A stretch of 52,473 nucleotides of DNA from an uncultured Lachnospiraceae bacterium (GTDB taxonomy: Bacteria; Bacillota; Clostridia; Lachnospirales; Lachnospiraceae): NCBI GenBank assembly GCA_947565305.1, contig CANOFO010000007.1, positions 1-52,473 on the forward strand. Direction: 5' to 3'. Positions 7,873-17,011 of the stretch are shown piece after piece. Made by a program: the position numbers and the translations under genes. Every line of letters starts with the position of its first letter. The stretch's first letter is position 1. The notes beneath the pieces were generated by a model, which worked only from the letters and a program-made list of their open reading frames with translations, did no database searches and was not told the origin of the DNA.

Positions 7873-10149
7873 ATGAAATCTAAAAAGTGCAAAAGAGCGT
7901 TAGGGCTGCTGTTGGCAGCAATATTGATTTGCGCAGGCCTTATCGGATGCAGTAATGACGGCGCAGGAGAAAATGGGGAAGGGAGTGAAAGCAGCAGCAA
8001 AGGTAACCAGGGCAAAGAAGAGTCGGCGCGGGGACGTTTTCTGGAAGAAGAGTTGGATACAGGGGGAAAGTTCGACTATGTTCTTGATATGGGGAGGATG
8101 GAAGATGGAAGACTTCGCCTGGTTGCTCAGTCTGGTATAAACAGTTCAGTCTGGCAGTTGGCAGACGATGGCAAAAATTTGGATAAGGTATATGATTTTC
8201 CAGAAGAACTGCAGGCGTCTGCAAATGGCAGTATTAGTTGTGCTGCACTATCCCCGGATGGGCAGATAGTGTGCGAATTCACAGAATATGGAACAGATGA
8301 TTACCATTCCGTGCTTTATCTGATTGATAAGGAAGGTAAGGCAAATAAGCTGCCTTTTGAACTTCCGGAATTAGAAGAAGGTAAAAACTGGGCAGAGGAT
8401 GAGGAAATGTCAAATCAGGTAGAGGATTTGCAGTTTCCGGTAAATGACCAGGTGGTGCTGCAAGACAGAAATGGAACAGTTTTCCAGATAGACGCAGCGG
8501 ATGGCAGCGTGAAACACGAGTATGAGATGGATTCGGCCATGTTTCCTTTTCATATGTTTGCCATGGGAAATACTCTGGTTCTACAATCGGGGGATCAGGT
8601 AATTCTCTACGATATGAAGACCGGGGAACAGAAACAAGCGGAGGAAACGCTGAGAAGCGAAGGAGCAAAGAGCGGCGGCTACAGAGAGATGGATACGCTG
8701 GATGGTGGGGAGAGTATCTATTGCCTTTCCGCGGGCGGTCTGTACTATTATAAATTTGGCGGCAGCATCATGGAACAGCTGATTGATGGAAGCATGAATA
8801 CTCTGGGAACGCCGGATTTCTATCCGATGGCAATGGCGATGTTAGATGAGCAGAATCTTCTGGTAGCCGCCCATGGAGATTCTGGCACAGAAGGAATGGT
8901 ATTATACAAGTATACATATTCTGCGGACGTTCCGCTCAAACCGGATAAGGAACTGAAAATTTATTCTCTTTATGATGATGAGACGATTCGTGAGATTATC
9001 AATCGTTTCCGCAAAGAACATTCGGATGTGAATGTGAATTACCAGGCAGCGCTTTCAGAGGATAATGGAATGACGGTTTCCGATGCCTTAAAGACATTGA
9101 CAACGGAAATTATGGCAGGCAATGGACCGGATGTACTGCTGTTAGATGGTATGCCCATACAAACGTATATTGAGAAAGGTGTGCTGAAAGATTTGAGCCA
9201 GCTGTTAAAAGAGACCGGGGGCAGTTATTTTGAGAATATCACCAATGCCTATCAAGATGATCAGGGGCAGCTGTGCGCAGTTCCCTCAAGGTTTTTGATT
9301 CCGATGATTCAGGCGGGCAGCAAGTACTATTCGCCTGGGGAAGATTTTGATACTTTCATGGAGCGTAAAGATACCATGGTAAATATGCGTCCGCCAAATG
9401 TAGTGGGAAAGTTCTGGTATACCTGCGGAGCAGCCTGGCAGAAAGAAGATGGCACGTTGGATGAGGCAAAGGTTACAGAGTTTCTGGTTAAGCTGAAACA
9501 CGGATACGGCCAATATGACAGCAGCATAGAGGGATACGACTACAACCGGGAGCCAATGGAAAGCATGCTCCTGTTTTATGGAGATTATGAGTTGCTGAAT
9601 GGGAATTGGAATACGAATTTTGGCTTGTGCGGATATAAGGACTATGGATTTGAGGTGGCGATAAATGAGAAAGTGACAGACGGATGCGTAGATTTAATGC
9701 CAGGGCAGGCGGACCATGTATTTGTCCCTGCGATGGTGCTGGGTATCAGCAGCAAGAGTTCACAGCCTGAGTTAGCTGGGGAATTTGTCAAATATCTGCT
9801 CAGTCCCAATGCAGCGCAGGATATATTTACTCAATTCAGTGGCTTTCCAGTGGAAAAAGGAGCGTTTCGCAGTGCAATAGACGGACATAAGTATGAAAAA
9901 AATGAAAATAATATCACCTCTCAGCTTCACGATGGAGATGCTATTGAATATACCCAGGCGCCCACGCCAGAAGAGGAAATCACGAGGATGACGGAACTGG
10001 CGGAATCGCTGACGACCCCCTCCTTGCAGGATGACGTGATTAAGGAGGCTGTGGTTGAACAGGGGGTAAAGGTGCTGAAAGGAGAGCAAAGCCCAGAGGA
10101 GGGTGCAGTTGCCATCATCAAGAAAGTAAACATCTATCTGGCAGAGTAA
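7873..10149 (+). CDS. Lipoprotein 1: propeller-like + solute-binding fusion
   Basis: 758 residues from the ATG at 7873, which has AAGGAGG 8 bases upstream; the ATG at 7855 is too close to its GGGAGG. A signal peptide ends in a lipobox LIGC (Cys26), predicting a membrane-anchored lipoprotein on the outer face, followed by a flexible Gly/Ser/Glu linker. Residues about 50-350 are beta-rich repeats (LSPDGQIVCEF, DGSVKHEYE) like a propeller. Residues about 358-758 resemble a family-1 extracellular solute-binding protein (FRKEHSDVNVNYQ, GNGPDVLLLDG, FVPAMVLGISSKS). It is the first of three tandem paralogues and is followed by two MalFG-like permeases, suggesting capture of a sugar, glycan or peptide. 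The fold assignment of the N-terminal half is inference. Confidence 0.85.
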   Translation: MKSKKCKRALGLLLAAILICAGLIGCSNDGAGENGEGSESSSKGNQGKEESARGRFLEEELDTGGKFDYVLDMGRMEDGRLRLVAQSGINSSVWQLADDGKNLDKVYDFPEELQASANGSISCAALSPDGQIVCEFTEYGTDDYHSVLYLIDKEGKANKLPFELPELEEGKNWAEDEEMSNQVEDLQFPVNDQVVLQDRNGTVFQIDAADGSVKHEYEMDSAMFPFHMFAMGNTLVLQSGDQVILYDMKTGEQKQAEETLRSEGAKSGGYREMDTLDGGESIYCLSAGGLYYYKFGGSIMEQLIDGSMNTLGTPDFYPMAMAMLDEQNLLVAAHGDSGTEGMVLYKYTYSADVPLKPDKELKIYSLYDDETIREIINRFRKEHSDVNVNYQAALSEDNGMTVSDALKTLTTEIMAGNGPDVLLLDGMPIQTYIEKGVLKDLSQLLKETGGSYFENITNAYQDDQGQLCAVPSRFLIPMIQAGSKYYSPGEDFDTFMERKDTMVNMRPPNVVGKFWYTCGAAWQKEDGTLDEAKVTEFLVKLKHGYGQYDSSIEGYDYNREPMESMLLFYGDYELLNGNWNTNFGLCGYKDYGFEVAINEKVTDGCVDLMPGQADHVFVPAMVLGISSKSSQPELAGEFVKYLLSPNAAQDIFTQFSGFPVEKGAFRSAIDGHKYEKNENNITSQLHDGDAIEYTQAPTPEEEITRMTELAESLTTPSLQDDVIKEAVVEQGVKVLKGEQSPEEGAVAIIKKVNIYLAE

Positions 10150-10205
10150 CGCGCAGTTTGTGCGAATGGACATGGAGCGTTTGAAAAGCTATATGTTCAA
10201 AGCCG

Positions 10206-10271
10206 TCTCTATTTAATCTCTAAAATTTTTATTTAAAATTAGAGATAGGTTAGAGAAACCTGTGTTATCGT
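10206..10271 (+). promoter_or_regulatory. Second copy of the TTAGAGA operator, before lipoprotein 2
   Basis: TCTCTAT (10206), TCTCTAA (10217), TTAGAGA (10239) and TTAGAGA (10250) reproduce the 11-22-11 spacing of the site at 7765. A -10-like TATCGT starts at 10266, again 16 bp after the start of the last half-site. The leftward arm has no -10-like sequence at the matching place, so here only the rightward promoter is likely active. The arrangement suggests the operator was duplicated together with the gene. Confidence 0.75.
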
Positions 10272-10305
10272 ATTTTTAGCCCAAAACGATAAAGGAGGAC
10301 ACAAT

Positions 10306-12726
10306 ATGAGGTACAGAAAATGGAGACGAGTGATAGGTATGCTGCTGGCAGCCTCATTGATTTGTGCAAGCCTTACAGGCTGCAGTAAAGACACTGCAGA
10401 TGGAACTGGCAAGGATGGCGGCACAGGCGGCGGAGACGGTCAGGGAAATGGTACAGAGTCTGTCGGGGAACAGGCGATGGGGCGTTTCCTGGAAGAGGAA
10501 TTGGACACAGGGGTGGTATTCGGCAATATTTATGATATGAAAAAACTGGAAGATGGAAGCCTGCGCATTGTCGGCACAGATGGAGATAATGGAAATTCTG
10601 CCGTCTGGGACTCAACAGACGGTGGCAAGACTTGGCAAAGTGCATTTGATTTGCCGGCAGAAATACAAAATCCTGAAAAAGGGTGGATGGATTATGCTGC
10701 GGTATCTCCGGGCGGGCAGGTAGTATGTGCATTCAATGAAAATGTGCCTGGCGGCATCCACCCAGTTCTTTATCTGCTGGATAAGGAAGGGAAGGCAGAC
10801 AAGATGCCCTTTGAACTTCCGAAAAAGGAGGGAAAGGGCGGTTCCGTAGTAAGCAAGTCTGTTGAGGTGCCGGTGAGCGATACAGAGCAGCCAGAAGCAG
10901 GAGCAGAGGAACAGCCAGAAGCAGGAGCAGAGGGGCAGTCGGAAAGTGGAGGTTTTACAAATATCGTTACGGATCTGCAGTTTCCTGGCAATGAATGGGT
11001 TGTGCTGCAGGACGGCGCAGGGACGGTCTATCAGATAAATGTCCCGGATGGCAGCGTGAAATATACTTACGATCTTGACTCTGACACGAGCGTGTTTCAG
11101 ATATATGCCGTGGGAAATACCCTGCTTGCACAGGACGAGACGCAGGTGCTCTGCTACGATATGCAGACCGGGGAACAAAAAGATTCTGAGGAGGCTTTGA
11201 ACAGGGGCGGTTTGGAAAACGGTCTTTTCCATGCAGTCGATACGTTGGATGGCGGGGAGAGCGTCTACTGCCTTTCCGGAGGAGGTCTGTACCATTATAA
11301 ATTTGGCGGCAGCGTGATGGAACAGCTGATAGATGGGAATATGAATTCTCTGGGAGCGCCAGCCTTTTACCCAATTGCATTGGCGATGATAGATGAGCAG
11401 AATCTTTTGGTGGCTGCCAATGATACAAATTCATCCTCCGCGACCGGGGTCTGTGTGCTTAAGTACGCTTATTCTGCGGACACGCCGGCGAAACCGGATA
11501 AAGAACTGAAAATGTATTCCCTCTATGACAATAAGGAAATCCGCCAGTCCATCAGCCGTTTCCAGAAAGAGCATACGGATGTGTATGTCAATTATCAGGC
11601 TGCGCTCTCTGAGGATAATGGAATGAATGTTTCCGATGCCTTAAAGACGCTGGCAACGGAAATCATGGCTGGCAATGGACCGGATGTGCTGCTTTTGGAT
11701 GGAATGCCGGTGGAGACGTATATAGAAAAAGGCATCCTGAAAGATTTGAGCGCGCTGCTGAAAGAGAGCGGGGGCAGTTACTTTGAGAATATCATCAATG
11801 CCTACCAGGATGCGCAGGGGCAGATGTGCGCTGTTCCGGCAAGATTTATGATTCCTATGATTCAGGCTGGCAGCGCCTACTATTCACCAGGAGAAGATTT
11901 TAATGCATTTACGGAGCGCAAAGATACCATGGTGAATATGCTGCCGGGGACGGTGGTAGAAAAGTTCTGGTATACCTGCGGTGCAGCATGGCAGAAAGAA
12001 GATAAGACCTTAGACGAATCAAAGATTACAGAATTTCTGACCAAGCTGAAAAATGCATACGGTGAGTATGACAGCAGCCTGGAAGATGAGGCTGCAGGGG
12101 TAGGTGTGACGATAGAAGGCGCCGGTACAGAAGTAGTGAAGGATGTATATTTTACTCAGGGAAACCTTGAGTTGGCATTTGGAAAAATCAACACGAATTT
12201 CGGGCTGTATAGAGATATGGATTACGGAATGCAGCAGGCAGTAAATAAAAAACTGGAAAATGGCAATATGGATTTAATGCCAGGGCAGGCGGACCATGTA
12301 TTTGTCCCTACGATGGTGATGGGCATCAGCAGCAAGAGCGCACAGCCGGACCTGGCAGAGGAATTTGTCAAATACCTGTTCTCCCAGGAGGCACAGAAGA
12401 TTTCGCAATTCAGCGGTTTTCCGGTGGAGAAAGAATCATTCCGGAGCGTGATAGACGGACATGAGTATGAAGGGCAGGAAAATCTTGTCGGCGTTAGTGG
12501 CTTGGATATGGACGAGATACTTGATTTTGCCATGGAACCCACGCCGGAAGAGGAGATTACGAAGCTGACGGAGCTTGCGGAATCGCTGACGACCCCATCC
12601 TTGCAGGATGACGTGATTAAGGAAGCGGTCGTGGAACAGGGCGAAAAGGTATTGAAAGGAGAACTGAGTCCTGAGGAGGGCGCGGCTGCCATCATGCAGA
12701 AAGTAAATATTTATCTGGCGGAGTAG
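10306..12726 (+). CDS. Lipoprotein 2: propeller-like + solute-binding fusion
   Basis: 806 residues with AAAGGAGG before the ATG. The signal peptide ends in lipobox LTGC (Cys26). The N-terminal half contains a clear Asp-box (BNR) motif, STDGGKTWQ, as found in sialidase-type propellers, and repeats such as LDGGESVYCLSGGGLYHYKF. The solute-binding half starts near residue 398 and is very close to that of lipoprotein 1, including long identical DNA stretches (for example around 12272-12310). It is longer than its paralogues because of a duplicated acidic segment (QPEAGAE repeats) and an insert near residue 600. It has its own operator copy, so it can be transcribed separately from gene 1. Substrate unknown. 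Confidence 0.85.
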   Translation: MRYRKWRRVIGMLLAASLICASLTGCSKDTADGTGKDGGTGGGDGQGNGTESVGEQAMGRFLEEELDTGVVFGNIYDMKKLEDGSLRIVGTDGDNGNSAVWDSTDGGKTWQSAFDLPAEIQNPEKGWMDYAAVSPGGQVVCAFNENVPGGIHPVLYLLDKEGKADKMPFELPKKEGKGGSVVSKSVEVPVSDTEQPEAGAEEQPEAGAEGQSESGGFTNIVTDLQFPGNEWVVLQDGAGTVYQINVPDGSVKYTYDLDSDTSVFQIYAVGNTLLAQDETQVLCYDMQTGEQKDSEEALNRGGLENGLFHAVDTLDGGESVYCLSGGGLYHYKFGGSVMEQLIDGNMNSLGAPAFYPIALAMIDEQNLLVAANDTNSSSATGVCVLKYAYSADTPAKPDKELKMYSLYDNKEIRQSISRFQKEHTDVYVNYQAALSEDNGMNVSDALKTLATEIMAGNGPDVLLLDGMPVETYIEKGILKDLSALLKESGGSYFENIINAYQDAQGQMCAVPARFMIPMIQAGSAYYSPGEDFNAFTERKDTMVNMLPGTVVEKFWYTCGAAWQKEDKTLDESKITEFLTKLKNAYGEYDSSLEDEAAGVGVTIEGAGTEVVKDVYFTQGNLELAFGKINTNFGLYRDMDYGMQQAVNKKLENGNMDLMPGQADHVFVPTMVMGISSKSAQPDLAEEFVKYLFSQEAQKISQFSGFPVEKESFRSVIDGHEYEGQENLVGVSGLDMDEILDFAMEPTPEEEITKLTELAESLTTPSLQDDVIKEAVVEQGEKVLKGELSPEEGAAAIMQKVNIYLAE
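10888..10934 (+). repeat. 24-bp in-frame tandem repeat
   Basis: Two consecutive copies of a unit encoding roughly QPEAGAE(E/G) lie inside lipoprotein 2. The unit keeps the reading frame and lengthens a surface-exposed linker, a typical slippage-prone coding repeat. Confidence 0.8.
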
Positions 12727-12808
12727 CAGCGCTGTTGGTGTGTATGGACAGGGAAGGTTTGAAACGTTATCGTATTTCTAGCTTGCGAACGTTATAGGAG
12801 GATAAAAA

Positions 12809-15124
12809 ATGAAATATGGAAAATGGAAGAGGGCGCTAGGAACGCTGCTGGCAGCAATATTGATTTGTGTAAGCTTTGCCGGGTGCAGCAAGGGCGGAGA
12901 TGGCAAGGATAGCAGCGGAGATAATCAGGGAAAGGAGACACAGCCTGCCGGGGAGCAGGCGGTGGGGCGTTTCCTGGAAGAGGAATTGGATACAGGAATT
13001 GTATTCGGCAAAATTTACGATGTGAGAAAACTGGAGGATGGCAGCCTGCGTATTGTCGGCGCGGATAGAGATAATGGGAATGCTGGCGTCTGGGAGTCGT
13101 CAGACGCTGGAAAAACCTGGAAGAACATATATAATTTGCCGGCGGAAGTACAGAGTTCTTCCTATCTGCATCTGGCTGCACTATCTCCCAGCGGGCAGAT
13201 AGTATGTGCAGTCGATAAATATATATCTGGCGAGCCCCATTCGGTTCTTTATCTTGTAGATAAGGAGGGAAAGGCAAATGAGATGAGCTTTGAACTTCCG
13301 GAAATGGAGGGCGAGGGTGGTCCAACAGTAAGCAAGCCTATGGAAGAGAGAAACATCGTTTTAGATTTGCAGTTTCCAGGAGACAATTGGGTTATGCTGG
13401 AGGACATTTATGGGAAAGTTTATCAGATTAATTCCTCGGACAGCAGCGTGAAATATACCTATGATTTTACTGTGGGCGAGATGGCAGCTGGATTTCCGAT
13501 GTATGCTGTGGGAGATACCTTGCTTAAACAGGATGGGACACAAGTTCTTTGTTATGATATGCAGACCGGGGAACAGGAGTCTTCCGAGGAAGTTTTGGGG
13601 CAAAATGATTTGCAAAACGGTTTTTTCAGCGCAATTGATACTCTGGATGGCGGAGAAAGTATCTATTGCCTTTCTAAAGGAGGGGTGTATTATTATAAAT
13701 TTGGCGGAAGTGTGATGGAACAGCTGATAGATGGGAGCATGAATTCTCTGGGAGTTCCGTCCTCTGCCCTTACGGCGTTGGCGATGATAGATGAGCGGAA
13801 TCTTCTGGTGGCTGCTGAAAGTAAAGATTCATCCTCCGAGACCAGAGCCTGTATATTAAAGTACACTTATTCTGCGGATACCCCAGCAAAACTGGAAAAG
13901 GAACTGAAAGTGTTTTCCCTCTATGATAATTCGGAAATTCGCCAGTCCATCAGCCTTTTTAAGAAAGAGCATACAGATGTGCAGGTCAATTATCAGGTGG
14001 CGTTGTCTGAGGATAATGGAATGAATGTATCCGATGTCCTAAAGGCGCTGACAACGGAGATCATGGCAGGCAATGGGCCGGATTTACTGATTTTGGATGG
14101 AATGCCGGTGGAGACCTATATAGAAAAAGGTGTTCTCAAAGATCTGAGCGCCCTGCTGAAAGAAAGTGGCGGCAATTATTTTGAGAACATTCTCAATACT
14201 TATCAAGATGCACAGGGGCAGATGTGCGCAGTTCCGGCAAGGTTTTGGATACCCATGATTCAGGCGGGCAGCAAATATTTTGAGCCGGGTGAAGATTTTA
14301 ATGCATTTATGGAGCGCAAAGATACCATGGTGAATATGGATCCGAAGATGGTGGTGGAAAAATTTTGGTATACCTGCGGCGCAGCATGGCAGAAGGAGGA
14401 CAAGACTTTAGATGAATCAAAGATTACAGAATTTCTGACCAAGCTGAAAAATGCATACGGCGAATATGACCCTAACGTAGAAAGTGATAATAGCATGACC
14501 ATGACGCTGGAAGGAGGCGGCATGACAGAACTAACGAATAAGAGTTTTTTTGTAGGAAACATTAAGTTGCTATCTGGAGACTGGAACACGAATTTCGGCT
14601 TGTATGGAGAACTATATTATGGGATACAGGAGATGGTAAATGAAGCCCTGGAAAATGGCAATATCGATTTGATGCCGGGGCAGGCGGATCATGTATTTGT
14701 CCCCGCAATGGTGCTGGGCATCAGCAGCAGGAGCGCACAGCCGGAACTGGCAGAAGCGTTTGTGAAGTACCTGTTTTCCCAGGAGGCACAGCAGATTTTG
14801 CAATACGGAGGCTTCCCGGTGGAGAAAGAATCCTTCCGCAGTGCGATAGATGGACATCAGTATGGAGACCCGGATAGGGATATGGGCGGTGGTTTTTCGG
14901 ATTCTAATGGGAGAGAATACTTGTATTCCCATAAGCCTACGCCCGAAGAGGAAATAACGAGGATGACGGAGCTTGCGGAATCGCTGGAGACTCGCGCTTT
15001 ACAGGATGACGTGATTAAGGAAGTGGTCATGGAACAGGGAGAAAAGGTCTTAAAAGGAGAACTGAGTCCTGAGGAGGCAACGGGTGCCATCATACAAAAG
15101 GTAAATATTTACCTGGTGGAATAA
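12809..15124 (+). CDS. Lipoprotein 3: propeller-like + solute-binding fusion
   Basis: 771 residues, TAGGAGG before the ATG, lipobox FAGC (Cys26). It shares the architecture of lipoproteins 1 and 2: an Asp-box-like SSDAGKTWK in the N-terminal half and a solute-binding half from about residue 364 (GNGPDLLILDG, QADHVFVPAMVLGISS). The 82-base gap before it aligns with the gap before lipoprotein 2 at both ends but lacks the whole TTAGAGA array. It is therefore probably expressed by read-through from gene 2. The binding halves are more alike than the propeller-like halves, as if the outer half diversified while the transporter-facing half was held constant. Confidence 0.85.
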   Translation: MKYGKWKRALGTLLAAILICVSFAGCSKGGDGKDSSGDNQGKETQPAGEQAVGRFLEEELDTGIVFGKIYDVRKLEDGSLRIVGADRDNGNAGVWESSDAGKTWKNIYNLPAEVQSSSYLHLAALSPSGQIVCAVDKYISGEPHSVLYLVDKEGKANEMSFELPEMEGEGGPTVSKPMEERNIVLDLQFPGDNWVMLEDIYGKVYQINSSDSSVKYTYDFTVGEMAAGFPMYAVGDTLLKQDGTQVLCYDMQTGEQESSEEVLGQNDLQNGFFSAIDTLDGGESIYCLSKGGVYYYKFGGSVMEQLIDGSMNSLGVPSSALTALAMIDERNLLVAAESKDSSSETRACILKYTYSADTPAKLEKELKVFSLYDNSEIRQSISLFKKEHTDVQVNYQVALSEDNGMNVSDVLKALTTEIMAGNGPDLLILDGMPVETYIEKGVLKDLSALLKESGGNYFENILNTYQDAQGQMCAVPARFWIPMIQAGSKYFEPGEDFNAFMERKDTMVNMDPKMVVEKFWYTCGAAWQKEDKTLDESKITEFLTKLKNAYGEYDPNVESDNSMTMTLEGGGMTELTNKSFFVGNIKLLSGDWNTNFGLYGELYYGIQEMVNEALENGNIDLMPGQADHVFVPAMVLGISSRSAQPELAEAFVKYLFSQEAQQILQYGGFPVEKESFRSAIDGHQYGDPDRDMGGGFSDSNGREYLYSHKPTPEEEITRMTELAESLETRALQDDVIKEVVMEQGEKVLKGELSPEEATGAIIQKVNIYLVE

Positions 15125-15184
15125 ATAGGAAGATACGGCAGTGTGTTGTATGCAAAGAAATTTCATGAAAAGAACAGGTAGGTT

Positions 15185-16072
15185 GTGCGGAGGATGAGAA
15201 AGAAATTTTCAGGGAAAAGGAAAAGCCGAAAAAATAATAAGCATAAAAATATGCGGGGATTCCTGTGGATATTGCCAAGTTTCCTGGGAGTCATGGTATT
15301 CTATCTCCTGCCTTATGCAGATGTTGTCCGCCGCTCCTTTTTAGGGGCGGTTGACAACCGATTTGTAGGGATCGACAATTACAAGACAGTGTTGGGGAAT
15401 ACGGCGTTTCAGCTTGCCGTGAAAAATACGCTGCTGTTTACTTTGCTCTGTATCCCGGTATTAATTATCGTTGCGCTTTTTTGCGCAGTAACATTGTATA
15501 AGAGTAAATATGGCGGAATCATTAAAAGTGCATTTTTGATGCCGATGGCGCTGCCCGCAGTTTCGGTAGCGTTGGTGTGGCGGCTTCTCTTCCACTCCCA
15601 GGGACTTTTGAACCATTGGCTCAGCAATCTGAACATTGCCGGCAATGACTGGATGAATAATGGGAGCGCATTCTGGATTTTATTTGTCAGCTATATCTGG
15701 AAAAACCTTGGCTATGATATTGTTCTTTGGATGGCGGGGCTTGCCGGCATATCCTCGAACATCTACGAGGCGGCAAGGGTGGATGGTGCCGGGGAACGGC
15801 AGTGTTTTTTCTATATTACGCTGCCGAATCTCAAATCATCACTCTATACCATCACGGTTTTGTCTTTTCTCAATTCTTTTAAGGTGTTTCGGGAGGCATA
15901 CCTGGTTGCCGGCGATTATCCACACGAGAGTATTTATATGATGCAGCATTTGTTCAATAACTGGTTCCGCCAATTTTCTTTTGACAAGATGGCAGCGGCG
16001 GCAGTATTGGAAAGCGTGGTACTTCTAACATTGATTATGCTTTTGCAGAGGGCATGGGACAATAAGGCATGA
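15185..16072 (+). CDS. MalF/LacF-type ABC permease
   Basis: 295 residues from a GTG at 15185; an ATG at 15194 is an alternative because GGAGG touches it directly and the AGGTAGG further up fits either start poorly. Six predicted membrane helices follow a very basic N-terminus (KKFSGKRKSRKNNKHK). The cytoplasmic EAA loop is present (EAARVDGAGERQCFFYITLP), which docks to an ATP-binding subunit. This is a carbohydrate-uptake-type-1 permease, one half of a heterodimer with the next gene. The three preceding solute-binding lipoproteins are the obvious partners. No MalK/MsmX-like ATPase gene is nearby, so a shared ATPase encoded elsewhere is probably used. Confidence 0.93.
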   Translation: MRRMRKKFSGKRKSRKNNKHKNMRGFLWILPSFLGVMVFYLLPYADVVRRSFLGAVDNRFVGIDNYKTVLGNTAFQLAVKNTLLFTLLCIPVLIIVALFCAVTLYKSKYGGIIKSAFLMPMALPAVSVALVWRLLFHSQGLLNHWLSNLNIAGNDWMNNGSAFWILFVSYIWKNLGYDIVLWMAGLAGISSNIYEAARVDGAGERQCFFYITLPNLKSSLYTITVLSFLNSFKVFREAYLVAGDYPHESIYMMQHLFNNWFRQFSFDKMAAAAVLESVVLLTLIMLLQRAWDNKA

Positions 16073-16998
16073 CAAAAGAAAGGAACATGTCAGTTATGAA
16101 GAGATATTTCAAACAACGCAACATAAAAATCAGAGGCAAACGGGCAGTTTTCCATCCGGGGCGTACATTATTGTGGCTGTCGCTGACAATATTGGCAGTC
16201 ATAGTGCTGTACCCCATTGTGTTTCTGATTTCAGGTTCGCTGATGGGAAATGATGAGTTGGCAAATTATCTGGGCGCAGTGTTTTTAGGAAAAAGTGGAT
16301 ATGCAGACTTTCCTCCTTTGCCCATGTTTCCAACCCTGCGGCATTATGTGGAATTGTTTCTGGATTCGCCGGAATTCTTCGTGATGTTCTGGAATTCTGT
16401 GAAGATTACATTTGGCGTCCTCATTGGGCAGTTTATCGTGGGGACGATGGCAGCGTGGGGATTTGCCAAGTATGATTTTCCCTGGAAAAAGGGATTTTTC
16501 TTACTTTATATGATATTGATGCTGCTGCCTTTCCAGGTGCTGATGCTTTCAGATTACCTGGTACTGGACTTTCTCAGGCTTACAGACAGCCTGTGGGGCA
16601 TCATACTTCCGGGCGTGTTTTCTACGTTTCCAGTGTTTATTATGTACCGCTTTTTTGCGGAGATACCAGATAGCCTGATTGAATCCGCCAAACTGGATGG
16701 GGCCAAAGACTGGCAGCTGTTTTTATACCTTGCGCTGCCGATTGGCTCATCCGGGATTATTGCCTGTATGGTATTGGGATTTCTGGAATACTGGAGCCTG
16801 ATTGAACAGCCAATGACATTTCTGAAAGATAAGAGTTTATTTCCCTTGTCCATCTTCCTGCCGGATATCACAAGCGTGGACAAATCAGGCATGGCGTTTG
16901 CGGCATCTGTGGTCACATTTCTACCGGCAGTATTGGTGTTTCTGGGAGGGCAGGATTATCTGGAACAGGGAATTATGGCGGGTGCGGTAAAAGAATAG
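16069..16998 (+). CDS. MalG-type ABC permease
   Basis: 309 residues; the ATG overlaps the previous stop by 4 bases, so translation is coupled. It has about six membrane helices and an EAA loop (SAKLDGAKDWQLFLYLALP) typical of the second permease of CUT1 importers. The segment between helices 1 and 2 is longer than usual (around residues 60-95), giving a bigger outward-facing loop, possibly related to the unusual fused lipoproteins. The basic N-terminal 25 residues are cytoplasmic. It is followed 13 bases later by the membrane-fusion protein gene, which suggests one long operon. Confidence 0.93.
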   Translation: MTKERNMSVMKRYFKQRNIKIRGKRAVFHPGRTLLWLSLTILAVIVLYPIVFLISGSLMGNDELANYLGAVFLGKSGYADFPPLPMFPTLRHYVELFLDSPEFFVMFWNSVKITFGVLIGQFIVGTMAAWGFAKYDFPWKKGFFLLYMILMLLPFQVLMLSDYLVLDFLRLTDSLWGIILPGVFSTFPVFIMYRFFAEIPDSLIESAKLDGAKDWQLFLYLALPIGSSGIIACMVLGFLEYWSLIEQPMTFLKDKSLFPLSIFLPDITSVDKSGMAFAASVVTFLPAVLVFLGGQDYLEQGIMAGAVKE

Positions 16999-17011
16999 AA
17001 AGGAATTGCAT

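Noticed and set aside
10888-10934. Tandem 24-bp repeat as a start of a CRISPR array
   Set aside because: Two adjacent copies without spacers, in frame inside a lipoprotein gene; no cas genes anywhere in the window.
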